Below, piece after piece: positions 12,176 through 24,000 of a stretch of 64,000 nucleotides of DNA. The DNA lies in contig BRXU01000016.1 in NCBI GenBank assembly GCA_030267565.1, positions 560,501 to 624,500 of the forward strand, in the 5' to 3' direction. The notes beneath the pieces were generated by a model that made no database searches, had not been told where the DNA came from, and saw nothing but the letters and a program-made list of their open reading frames with translations. The position numbers and the translations under genes are program-made. Position 1 is the first letter of the stretch. Each line of letters opens with the position of its first letter. Source of the DNA: Pleodorina starrii (taxonomy: Eukaryota > Chlorophyta > Chlorophyceae > Chlamydomonadales > Volvocaceae).

Positions 12176-12788
12176 TTTTTAAAAGTCGCTGAATGTCATT
12201 GTTTTTGATTGATAACGCAGGGTTGACTTGTTGTCTCGACGTTAAGCTGTAGAAAAAATGTTCATAAAAAACACGGTCTATTGCCTTAATCCGGCTGCTG
12301 TGGGCTGGCAGCGACTAGTATATATTTATGTAACATAAGTAACTTTCTCAGCTACAGCAAGAGCGATGCACATAGTTGTGTGAAGCTGCGCTGGAACCTG
12401 GAACGCTGGAAGCAGGTTGTGTACTGTGTCGTCCAAGGCCGTCACGACAACTTGGGTGTTTCGCGTTTAAGGCGGATAGATTTTATCAACACTGGCGTTT
12501 GAATTAAGCGTTATTGTTGGCAGATCCGGGAGCAGTTCCAATACCGTGTAGCAACATACTTCGACAGATTGCTAACGGCGTTACCTGTCGCCAACGCCTC
12601 CGTGCTTTCGGATAATTTCAGGTCCCTCAAAATCTAGCCATCGCCTGCACCAATTTTAATTGGGCCTAATCGCTTCTGACGGAACCATCTGGAGAGCAAC
12701 CCGTGGAGCATCCCAGTTCTCGCCCCTCGGAGCTTGCTGCGCTCACCGTCCTGATCGCCGCAGCACCATCACGACCGCGTTGCTTATA
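12176..12788. promoter_or_regulatory. Divergent promoter region (CDKAL1 / isocitrate lyase family gene)
   Basis: 613 bp between two head-to-head start codons. It is more AT-rich than its flanks and contains a TATA-like TATATATTTATG near 12317. No other element could be assigned. Confidence 0.55.
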
Positions 12789-15700
12789 ATGCGCAGCTCT
12801 CCGTCGCTCAGCCGTCCCGCCGTGAGCCGCGTCGCCGCGGCTGCTCGGATGCAGCCATGCTGGCGCAGCGCTGCGGCCAGTCGCCGCGCCTGCGTCTCGG
12901 TCGCGGCGACCTTTAAGAACAGTCGGACTGAGAAGCTCCGAAAGCTGCTGCGAGGGGACGAGATTCTGCTGGTGAGGGGACGGGGGCCTTCCACGTAAGC
13001 TACCGGTACGCTGGCTCGTCGCACGGCGGTATGAGAGGCACCCCTCCCCCTTTCAAACGTCCGACACGCCGTGTGCTCCAAAACCGGGTTACTGAAAGTA
13101 TCCTCCCGCCGTACCGCGCTCCCCGACAGGGCCCCTGCTGCCACGACGCGCTTTCCGCCAAGCTCATCGAGCAGGCCGGCTTTCCGTACGCCTTCATGAG
13201 CGGATTCTGTACGGCAGGGGCGCGGCTGGGCGCGCCGGACACCGGCCTCATCTCCTACGGCGAGATGGTGGACACGGTGGGTTTCCAACCTGTTGGTACG
13301 GCACGGCACTGTGTACGGAAAACACACACGGGAAAATATCGATGGCGATGTGGGCGCGGCTAGAGTGGATCGGCTCAGGTACGGCGAGGTACAGCTACCT
13401 CCGCACCTCGCCTCGCCCGTGGGCACGCGTTGAGCCGGTTCCCAACATTTCCCCCTGCACGCCTGCAGTCCCCTCCCTCCCTCTCCCCCACCCCTCTGGC
13501 TCTCGCTCCTCCAACCTCGGGACACACTGTCCTGCGTGTCTACCCGCCGCTTACCATCCCCCGCCTCCAATCTCACAATCCTCCACCCCGGACCATCCGT
13601 GGATAACCGCCAACCACCCCAACCACTCCCAACCACCCCAACCTCTCCCAACCACCCTAACCACCCCAACCACCTCTAACCACCCCAACCACCACCCCCA
13701 CCCCCCGGCCCCCAGGGTCGCTGCATCCACGAGGCCACCCGCCACATCCCCGTCATCGGCGACGGCGACACCGGGTACGGCAACGCCATGAACGTCAAGC
13801 GCACCGTGCGGGGCTATGCGCAGGTAGGGCAGGGTGGCGCAGGGAGGGAGGTGGGGCGAGGAGGAGGTGGTTGGTTTCCGTTGATTGGTTGGTTGGGGGT
13901 GGTTGGGGGTGGTTGGGTCCCTCCCTCCCTGTCTCGGTATCGTTTTTGTTAACTCCCTCCCTCCCACCCTCCAGCACCAGTTCCAGTACCAGCTCCAGTA
14001 CCAGCTCCAGTACCAAGGACGCATCTCACTTTCAACCTCCCCCCCTACCTCACTCGCCTCCTCCTCCTCCTCCCCTCCAGGCCGGCTTCGCAGGCATTCT
14101 GATCGAGGACCAGGAGGCCCCCAAGAGCTGCGGACACGTGCGGGGCAAGAGGGTGGTGGGCAGGGAGGAGGCCGTCTCGAGGATACGGGCGGCGGTGGAC
14201 GCAAGGTGGGGCCAGGGAGGGGTTGGGGGGGCCGGGTGGGGGGCCGGCGGCGGGAACCTGAGGCACAAACACGAACACGAATACATATGCACACATACGC
14301 GGCCCGCCTCGACCTGCGCTTGAGGTTGCGGCTGTGATATTGATTCAGAGTTGTGGTCCTGGTCCTGGTTCTGATTCTGTTGCATCTGGATTTGAATGAA
14401 TATGTTTCTGGATCCGGATCCGGATCTGGATTTGGATCTGCAGGGATGAGGGCGCGGACATCCTGATCGTGGCTCGCACGGACGCGCGGCAGGCGGTGTC
14501 TCTGGAGGAGGCGCTGTGGCGGGCGCAGGTGGGGTGGGGGGGGGCCTGGCGGGGGGGGGGGGAGGAGACAGGCGGCGAGGGGAGGGGAGGGGGCTGAGCT
14601 GCTGGGATTGTTTTTTTGAGGTAGAACTGGTGTGAAATGCGAAATCAAGCAACACGGGGGGGGGGAAGCGGGGCTGGGGAATGGGGAGGAGCGACCCCGA
14701 GCACCCAAGGCTGACGAGGACGAGGACGAGGAGAAGGGGGCCATGCCGGCAGCGCCCCTCACCATCTCCATTAACCCCTCCCAGACTCGTCCCCTCAACA
14801 CTCCAAAACCTCCTCGGCCAGGCCCGCCGCGCTTCTCATTCCTGCCTGCTCGCACCCGATTCCGCACCCGACTCCGCACCCGACTCTGCCCCTTATTGCC
14901 TATTTGCCTTATATGATCACCCGACTCCGCCTACCGGTATCCCCCTCAGGCCTTTGCCGAGGCTGGCGCCGACGTCTTGTTCATCGATGCACTGGAGAGC
15001 GAGGCCGAGATGCGCGCATTCACCAGCTTGGGGGGTGCGGCGGCGGGGGTGCCCAAGGCAGGTGCCGTACCGCCGTACTGCCGTACTATCGTACTAGCGT
15101 GCTTGCCGGGTGCCGTGCAGGTGCTGTCGTACTTGTCGTGCCGCCGGGTGCCGGGTGCTGTGCTACCGGAGGATGGGTCTGCCAGCCAGTCTGAGTGAAG
15201 CGGGGTGTGGAGGGAGGGGAGGGAATGGGTCAGCGGATCAGGCGGTGTCGGTCTTCACTTGGTGGTCTGCGGAGGCGCCTCCACCGCCCGTCACCCGCCC
15301 CGACCCTGGCCCCCAGGCCGCAATGCTGGCAGCCCCCGGGTCCTCCCCTTCCCTCACCGTTGCCGTTGCTCCCTCGGATGGGCTGTCCGTCCAAACCCCC
15401 TATGCACGGAGTCTCCCTCCCTTTCCCGCTGATCTGCCCTTTCCTCCCCCTTGCCCCCTGCCCCCCCTCTCCTTCCTCTCCCCCGTCCCTTGAACCTTTA
15501 CCACCCTCACCCTCACCCTCACCCTTACCCTCACCCCTCCTCCCCAGATGGCCAACATGCTCGAGGGAGGCGGCAAGACGCCGGTGCTGCCACCCTCAGC
15601 ACTCAAGGTACGGATGCCGTACTCCCGCCGGCTGACTGGGCGCCGCCGCCCGGTGGGCCCTACCCGGTGGCGGTTGGGTTTCGTTTGGTTTGGGTTGGTT

Positions 15701-17930
15701 AGGGTTGGTTGGGTGCGCTGTGGGTCGTTGGATCTTGGATGTGGTGCCCCCGGGGGGAGAGGGACAGGGAGTACTGCGCCACACTCCCAACAACACTTCC
15801 ACCCCTTCTCTGCGCCGCACCCAACACCACCCTCAACCCTCACCACCCTCTCCCCCTCCCTCTATTCCGACACACCTTTCTCCTCCGCTGCCCTCCGCTG
15901 CCCCCTCCGCTGCCCCCCCCTGCAGGCCCTCGGCTTCCGTCTGGTTGCCTACCCTCTGTCGCTGCTGGGGGTGTCCATCCGGGCTATGCAGGATGCGCTG
16001 CAGGGGCTGCGGAGGGGCCGGGTACCCCCCCTGGAGGCACTGGGCAGCTTTGGGGACATTCAGGCGGCGGTGGGGTTCCCGGTGAGGGAGGCGGCAGGAA
16101 GGGGGAGGCGAGGGAGGGAGGGAGGGGTAGGTAAAAAGAAAATACCGCAGCGGGGAAGGAGGAGACGGCGTTAGCGAACGGACCGGGAGGGGTAGGGCGG
16201 TGGGGTTAAGGAGGAGAAGCGGGAGAAGGCCAGCTGGCAGGCAGCCAGGCTGACAGGCTGGCAGGGTGGTGGGCGAAGGCGAGTGTGAGTGTGCTTCAAG
16301 GAGACAAGCGTCATAGTTGCGATGTGAGACGGCGGCGGGTCGCGGAGGGTGGCGAAGACCGGCGAGGGCGGGTGACATGGTGGGGACATGGCGGATGGTC
16401 TAGGAAGACGGTGTGGGGGAAGCTGCTGTCTAAAGATGCCAGAGCTGAAGTAGGGGTGGGAGGTGGGGGTAGGTGGAATGGTTGGGGAAGGGGCGGGGAG
16501 CGGCAGGCGAGGCGAGGGGAAAGGGAAGACCGGGCTGGGCCGGGGTGCGGACAGGGGGACAGGCCTGTGAGATCTCTTGATCTTGGTGTCCCCTGGGCCG
16601 CTTGCCGGCGATCCGCGCAGGAGTATTACGAGGAGGAGTCGCGCTACGCCATCAGCAACCCCACATCCACGTCGGCTGCTGCTGCGGCGGCGCCGCTGCC
16701 GTACCCGCCGTACCCGTACCCGCCTTCGCCGCCACAGGCCGCTGGGCCGGTGGTGGAGCCTGACTTCGTGGTTGAAGGTACGCGGAGATTGGATCTGATC
16801 TGATCGGATGGATCTGATCGGATCGGATCTGATCGGGGGACCGGTGAATGGATTGGCACTTTGGCAGCAGGAAGGCGGTCCGCTTACCGGCATGGCCCAA
16901 TGAGATGGCAGCGCTGCCTGACGCGCCGCGCCGCGCCGCGGGCGGGCGGGCGGCTGTGGGCGGGGCACCGGCGCCTGCCGGGTACCCAAGTAGTTCCACC
17001 CACCCACCCACCCCACGCGCCCTGATGTGCCTCCTCCGATCCCCCATCCCCTGACCGCTACCTCACCTAACCGCTTCCTCACCGCACCCGCACGCTCACC
17101 CTCACTCTCACCCTCAACCCTGCTCGCCACAGATCGCTCGGCCCCCGCCGACTCCTTCACCGCCACCAGCTGGCCCCACCCGCCCGAGTCAAAGCCCTCC
17201 ACCTCGTCAACCTCCTCCGCCTCCTCTTCTTCCTCCGCCACCGCCGCCGAGGCCTTCTCCAGCCTCTTTCCTCCCCGCACCGCCGCGCCGCACGCCGGCG
17301 GCAGCGGCAGCGCCGACACCGGCTCCGGAACCGGCTCCGGAACCGGCGGCGGCGCGGCGGACGACGCCTCCTATCGCCGCAACCGCAGCCTCCGTGTGCG
17401 TATCTCCGATGCCGCCAGTGGGCTGGTGAAGCTGGAGACGCGGGTTCCTGCGGGCTTCCTCAATGGCATCACGGCGCTCGTGCCGCAAGTCTCCGGATTC
17501 AACATTGAGGTGCGTGAATTGAGGTTGAGGTGGGCAGGGTAGGGTAGGGTAGGGTAGGGTCCCGCAGAGGTCTCGGGCTTTGAAATTGAGGTGGGTAGGG
17601 TAAGGTAGGGTAGGGTAGGGTAGGGTAGGATGGGGTACGGCGCGGGGAAGGTGGGGCCGCCCACACCTCGCCCCCTCCCTGCTCCATACGGTTACCTAAC
17701 GTACCTTGGGGGTGCCTGGTTGGGGTGGGGTGGGGTGGGTTGCTGCAACCAGTGGTAGCAGGCCCGCATTGCATTGCACAACTTGTGTACAACTCCCCCC
17801 CCTTGCCTGGCTCCGCGCGCAGGCGCTTCTGGAGCAAGCCATGGGACCCGGGGCGGCGCGGCCGCAGCCCGGGCAGCCGCTGCTGAGCATCCCCACCGGC
17901 AACGACATCGTGCAGATCTTCCTGGAGTGA
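12789..17930 (+). CDS. Isocitrate lyase / PEP mutase family lyase with extra C-terminal domain
   Basis: Eleven exons give an exact frame of 537 residues: 12789-12971, 13130-13276, 13716-13823, 14081-14205, 14444-14528, 14950-15057, 15548-15607, 15926-16081, 16621-16777, 17133-17509 and 17823-17930. Residues 1 to about 45 are Ser/Arg/Ala-rich, suggesting an organelle transit peptide. The barrel carries CHDALSAKLIEQAGFPYAF, the metal-site motif GDGDTGYGNAMNVKRTV, EDQEAPKSCGH with the family catalytic Cys in the CGH loop, LIVARTDA, MANMLEGGGKTP and YPLSLLGVSIRAMQDAL. This is the pattern of plant proteins called carboxyvinyl-carboxyphosphonate phosphorylmutase or 2,3-dimethylmalate lyase-like; the true substrate (2-methylisocitrate, dimethylmalate, oxaloacetate or other) cannot be read from sequence. 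Residues from about 325 to 455 are low complexity. Residues about 459-537 form a separate small domain beginning NRSLRVRISDAASGLVKLE and ending GNDIVQIFLE. Intron 6 uses a GC donor. Confidence 0.9.
16130..16184 (+). repeat. Dispersed ~52-bp repeat, copy B
   Basis: It has the A-rich start, the core ATACCGCAGCG, then GAGACGGCGTTAGCGAACGG and ACC. It lies inside intron 8 of the isocitrate lyase family gene, in sense orientation to that gene. Confidence 0.8.
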
Positions 17931-20900
17931 AGGACGGAGGCGCACGGGAAGGACGGGAAGGAGGATGCGGAGGAGGGGGATGAGTTCGAGGAGGTTGAGG
18001 GCGGGGATGATGAGGATCTGAGGATTTGAGGTTGGAGGGATAAGAGCGATGGGCGAGGGTGAGGGCGGAAACGGGCGGCAGGCGTCGTGCGCAGGCAAGA
18101 GGGCTGCGGGCAGGCGCGGCCAGGCGCGGCAGGCGGGGCGCGCCGTTCGCGGGGCGCAAGGCAAGAGGGTGCGTGGCGCGGCCGCGGCCGCGGCTGCGGC
18201 GCTGCGAAGTGTGGCACGGGGGCGGGATGGCGAATGTCCTCAACTTTGGGTTTGTTTGCCGAACCGAACCGAACCGAACCGGACCAAACCGGACCGCGAT
18301 TGGGATTGTCTGCTGCCGCGACGTCCAGCGGGTCAGGGCGGGCCCGGGCGCGGCATCGGCTGCGGGTCGTCTGGGCAGTGAGCAGGCGGCGACATCCGTT
18401 GGTTTGGGTTGCGCAGATGTGACCTCAACGGCTGTCCTCCTCCTTTTACTCTGGCGCGCAAGAAAGCCGAGGCGGGATTAAGTGGTCGGCGCTCTTCGCT
18501 GCTCCGTCGTTCCCTCTCTCGTCGTCTCAGCGTCGCAGGCAGCCTCTTCTCGGTCGGCCCTGAAAAGTAAAGGCAGCTTAATTAACCATTATAGCTAATA
18601 AGAGAGTGCATTTTGTACCGCATAGGTCGATCGCGAGCTGCTATTCGCTGGAAATTTAAATTTCAGTTTCGGCCTGGCGCCGTGGTTTCAAGGTTTGGTA
18701 TTTCTCAATTGCGGTTGCAACGGTTGCAGTTGAGGTTTCTTCAACAACGGTGAGTAACCGGCAACGGTATTGTGCTATTATCACAGATTCACAGTAGTCA
18801 GAGTTATATACCGGCGCCGTCGGGTCCTGGCCCTGTTCCAGGAAGGTGGGTTCGCTCGTCATCGTCCGGTACGTCAGATTTCGCGCCGCCGTGCCGCGGA
18901 CTTCCGCTGGGCTGGGTTGGGCTGTTGTTTTAGTGGGGCCCGGCGTAGAGCCAGCGCGCGCCAGCAGGCCGTGCACTGCAGTGGAGACGATCCGAGGAGA
19001 CCCAAGGAAGGCGCAGCCGGACCAGACAGCTCGAGTCAAACACACATAAACAAAGTGAACCTGGAAGAATGGCTCCGAAACTCGCGGCTAGGGGGAACTC
19101 TTAATTCCCAAGTTGACGGCGGGCCCCTGGGCGCCCACAAACAATAAGGCGCACCAATAGACGGACACGACCCCCGTGTGTGCGCCGTTGTTGTAGCTGC
19201 AGTTATTGCGGTGGTCTGTGTGTGTGTATGGTGGGGGGCTGTGTTGTTGGTGGTGGGTGACGGTGGGTGCGTCCGCTGACTGGTAGTGGGTGGCGGGGGG
19301 GCCGGGGCCGGGGCAAGAATAAAGATACCGCAGCGAAGGGACGGAGACGGCGTCAGCGAACGGACCCTGAACCCAGGAACACGCCCGGGGGGCCCCCTGG
19401 GTTTTCGTGCGTGCGTGCGTCCCGTTCCGTTGTTTGCTTGGAAGGGTTTGTGATGGGAGAAACGGCAGGGCCAGAGGCCTCAGCAGGGTTGAACAGATCG
19501 ATTGACGGCCTGAGGGAGGGGATCGTATTTACGCCGAACACGCTGTGCAGTGCACGGCCGGTTGGCTCACTGGCTCAAGGCGCCTGCAGCGTGCAGCCCA
19601 CCAGGCGCCTAGCCAGCCACAATTGCAACTAGGGAACTTTAGGGCGACCACCGGTGCACGCCCCGTCTGACGCTGCCGGGGCAGGCTCAGGCGGCCAGAG
19701 GCTCGAGCCAGGCGCCATCGCAAGGGGAGGCGGCTGGTGTTGTGCCGCGACCAGGGACACGCGAGGGGTTCAGTCAAGATGGGAGCCACAGCGAAGCGAG
19801 GACATGGGATGGGAGCGGGGGTTAGGGGCTGATGGGGCTGGCTGCAGGTGTCCATGGGAGTGTGGCTGACTGCGCCTGATGTGGGTTAAACTGTTTCGGG
19901 TGGCTGCCCTGCAGGTGCACGCGCGGAACCTCGCGGAAGGCTGGTGCGGCTCTGGCGGGAATTTTGGAAGTTTTAGGGTCGCGTTGCGGATCTTCTACTG
20001 CAACGGCGGAAAACAGCTCCTCCTCGACTGTGACCAGACCAACGAAAACCATGTAAATATCGCTGAAGCGTCGTTTATCTCGCGTGCGTTCCGCGGCAGC
20101 ACTGGAGGCTGACCTAGCTGGCCTAGCTGACCGATTCGGCAGGTGTCAGGTAGGCCCAATCTCTTTGCATCTCGCGGGATTATTCTATTCAGCTTGCTGG
20201 CACAGTTGCCGCTGGTTATTTCTGACGCAGTTTTTCGGCGCGCTTTCTTTCCGGCATGCCGCCGTGTCCCGTGCGCACCGCATAACTCATCAGCCTTGCC
20301 TCTGAATGTGTGTTGCTCTTTCCTCGCGCAATTGCAAGCGTAACGAAACGGTCACCCCGAATGAAACGTTAGGTCATCGGCCTGTTTGGGATACACGGTA
20401 CTGCAGGGGGGCTTTGCGAGACCACAACGTTGCCCGACAATGGTCGCGCTGCGAACGTGCTGTCGTAACGCAAAATGCATAAGCTCAGCAACATGTGACG
20501 GGGTGTCCGCCTTGACGGCGATATGTGCCGTAGTACAGACTCATCCCACCACGGCAGCTCGGCCTCCTTACGTGCTGCAAATGACTGCCCACGATTGCCG
20601 GCTTTCAAACATTTGGTAACCGAGGTCAGAACCAGGGCGTACGTGAAGTAACCTCGTATGAAGCGTGGTCTGAAAGTGACGGTCTTACAAATTCTCCGTA
20701 CGGACGAAAGTTCAGAGCTGTTTAGCCGGCTTCTGCCCGCCGTCAGACCCGCAGCATAATCTGTGTGCCGTTACCGATAACTGCTTAGAAGACGTTCGAG
20801 CTACATGCAAGGTGGTCTACGCGCATTACCGCAACTTACTGGCTATTGCAGTTTGTCACGCCCAGTTGTATTGCAAGTTATCACGTTATTATAACATTGA

Positions 20901-21077
20901 TAAAGAATACCGAGCAATTTTGGGCTCGATAGATCTGTGACGTGTTACTGATATGGAATGAGCCAGTGCGGAAGTTTAGAGGCCTAGCCGGGCTCTTTGA
21001 TGGCAACGACATGTAATTGAACGTACAGCTGTTACCTCCGGGGGCGCTTTGGGCGTCTGAACCTCAACTGCCAGTAC
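17931..21077. other. Intergenic region
   Basis: No gene recognised over 3.1 kb. The first 600 bases are GC-rich and probably include the 3' UTR of the upstream gene; a CCGAA/ACCGAACCGAACC microsatellite lies near 18260-18295. From about 18540 the base composition becomes more AT-rich in patches. A dispersed repeat lies at 19314. The last kilobase before 21078 is AT-richer and is the likely promoter and leader of the monooxygenase. Confidence 0.6.
19314..19366 (+). repeat. Dispersed ~52-bp repeat, copy C
   Basis: It carries AAAGATACCGCAGCGAAGGG followed by GGAGACGGCGTCAGCGAACG and GACC. It is intergenic. Shorter fragments of the same element, mainly the A-rich end plus the ATACCGCAG core, occur near 8243, 8388, 32741 and 62762. 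Confidence 0.8.
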
Positions 21078-24000
21078 ATGGAGCGTTCTCGTTCCTGCGA
21101 GCACTTCTGCTACGACGGAGGTGGATTGATACCACCCCCTGAACGCCTGCGCAAAGTCCTGGTCGTTGGCGCCGGCGTTGCGGGACTGCAGACCGCACGG
21201 CAGCTGCTCAAACTGGGAGCGCAGGTCTTGGTTTTAGAAGCTAACGATGACGTTGGCGGCGTATGGGTGCGGAACTACATCGGTTACGGCCTGCAAGGCA
21301 AGTACCGGGCGAAGGCCGGCGGGTGCGGGTGTCAGTTTCGTGATTCCATGTCAGCACGTTTTTTTAGTGGGTAGCGAGAAATACCCGGCGGCCCTGCAAA
21401 CTTCATATACCGCTTACGAGGAGCGTACCGGCGCACGCGGCCGCATCAGGGAGGCCGCGGCGACCGTCTCTCCCGCACCCGGAAGGCAGCACGAGGGCCC
21501 CCCTCGCTGGCCATCCCTTTGCACTGCGCACCGCCCCGCGGCCAATGCCCCCAACAACAACACACCACAACTATACATGCGTCGCGCACAGATGCTCCCC
21601 TCCCCCAGCTCCCTCTCCCCTCCCCCAACCCTTTCCTCCGCGTCGGCCCCCTCATCCCCTCCCTCCCTCCCCCCGTGTCTCTTCACCCTGCCTGCTGCAT
21701 CCGCCGCAACTCCCCTCCCCACCCTCACTTCCTACACCGACCGTCTCGCCCCGGGCCGGCCTCCCCACGTCACGTCATGTTGCCTATGTTGGACATCGCA
21801 CAACCTCAGTGAGTGGCGCTACCGTGACGTCTGCTGGGGCTCGGTTGTGGGTTGGCTGAAGACAATCTGGAATCTGGGGCTGTGAACAACCTTGTTCACA
21901 ACCCCTGTAGATGCACCTGCACCCTAAAGGCCCAACTTGGGCCCCGCCAGCACACTGGTGGCTCGCCCGGTGGCTGTTCGATGAGAGACACACAGCCTCA
22001 ACTCCCGCGATTAGCCCCGCACGCGGCCCCTTATTGTAAAGATGTAGACACACGCATCTCTAGTTATCGACAGGGGAGATGGGGCCACTTCATGATGATG
22101 TGTGCTTCTCTGTACTGTGTGTGTGTGTGTGTGTGTGTTTGTTTTGTCCCCCAACGCAACGCAACGCAGGTGCCCTGGAAGCTGTACGAGTTTCCGGAGT
22201 TTCCTTGGCCCAAGGACCTGCAGCCCTCCAGCGAGTACCCGACCGGCCAGGAGGTCCAGGAGTACGTCCGCGAATACGTACGGCAGTACGACTTGCGGCG
22301 ACACGTCCGCTTCAACTGCAAGCTGCTGCGGCTGCGGTGGGTCGCCGCCTCCCGCCAGTGGGACGCGCTTTACTGCGATACGCTCCAGGAGAAGTTCTTT
22401 AAGGTGAGCACCAGAGCTCGGGTGAGCAGTACCGGACCGGACCGGACCTGCAAGCAGCAGCAGCACAGGATAACTGCCTTGCCGAAACCAACTGAACTGA
22501 ACTGAAACTGAACTGGAATGAGCTGAACTGGAATGACCACCACCACCACCAGCAGCCTTTCGTGGCCCCTGTGCGCAGGTGACGGTGGACTATGCGGTCA
22601 TCTGTGCGGGCATATACAGCCAGCCGTACATACCTGACTATGAGGTGAGGTGGGCGGCGCGCGGGCCGGGCCGGGCTGGGCCGGGTCGGGTCGGGTCGGG
22701 TCGGGTCGGGTCGGGTCGGTCGACGAACACCACCACATAGGGCCACCGAAGCGCAGTGGCCGAGGCGGCCCGGTCGGAATGGGGCGGGCGGTGCTGTGTG
22801 TGTATGTTTGTGTTGGGGGTGGTTGGGGTCATGGTCTCATGGAACATAAGCGGTGAGGCGCCGAGGCGATGACGGGCTCAGAACCTGGCGACCCAGCCCC
22901 TCGGGAGGTGCAGGCGTGGCGTGTGGTGTGTGGCGTGTGGTGTACTCACGAAGGAACGGACGGACGGACGCCGTTCCGCCGTGTGTGCTGTGCCTTGCGG
23001 CGCTGCAGGGCACCGACTCTTACGCGGGCATCCAGCTGCACGCCAAGGACTTTGTGGACCTGTCCCTGGCGCGAGGTCGCCGGGTGGTCATTGTGGGTGC
23101 GGGCAAGACCGCCCTGGACTGCGTCTCGTCCATTGTGGCAACCAACACAGCCACCTCGGTGACGCTGCTGTACCGCCAGGTACGATTGTCGTACGTTGCC
23201 GTGTACCTGGCCATCGCGCGGCCGGTCGGGCGTTGGTTTGGGGGGCTGGGTGAAGGCGGTTTGGCCGAGCTTGCTGACGGCCATGAAGCTCTTTTGGCGC
23301 TTATTTAAAAAGAAAAACCCTAAAACCCTGAAAGTGCGCGGTTGGCGAAGGACTCGTGTGTATGTACTTGGTTGGGTTGTGAAAGCTTCCCTTTGTAACC
23401 CCTTTGTTTGTTGTCAGGCGCACTGGCCGCTCCCTCGCCGCATGTTGGGCACCTCGGTGCGCCGGCTGCTGTTCAACCGAGCCATGACGACCATGATGCC
23501 GCCGTACTACACGGCTAGCGGTACGGCAAGCGCGACGAGCAAGGTGACGGCGCCGCTGCGCAAGCTGTTTTGGAGGGGCATGGAGGTGAGTCGTGGGTGG
23601 GTTGGGTGGGCGGGTGCGTTGATGGGCGGGTGCGGGATGCGGCAGGAAGCTAGGCCTTCCCCTCCCCTGTCCCCTCCCCTCCCCATCCTCCCCGTGCTGC
23701 AACCAGTACTACTTTCGCCCTCCTCCTCCGCCGCCCCTCCTCCGATCCTCCTTCGCCTCCTCCTATGCCCCTCCGATCCTCCCCCTCCGATCCTTCGCCA
23801 CCCCCTCCTCCTCCCCCTCCTCGAACCCCCTTCAGTCGGTGATCAGTCGCAAGTTCCACATCACGGAGCACATGCGGCCGCGAGTGCACCTGCCCGCCGA
23901 CCTCTTCTACGGGGGCCAGATCCTGGACAACACAATGGACAAGCTGGTGCGCAGCGAGGCGCTGCTCACGGTCAAGGGTGGGTGCCGGGATGGGGCTGGC

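Noticed and set aside
13551..14879. 442-codon minus-strand frame
   Set aside because: It runs antisense through clear exons 3-5 of the isocitrate lyase family gene and through their introns.
17530..17640. Interstitial telomere (GGGTA pentamers)
   Set aside because: The unit is AGGGT/GGGTA, five bases, different from known chlorophyte telomere units, and occurs in several introns as ordinary simple repeat (also at 25405).
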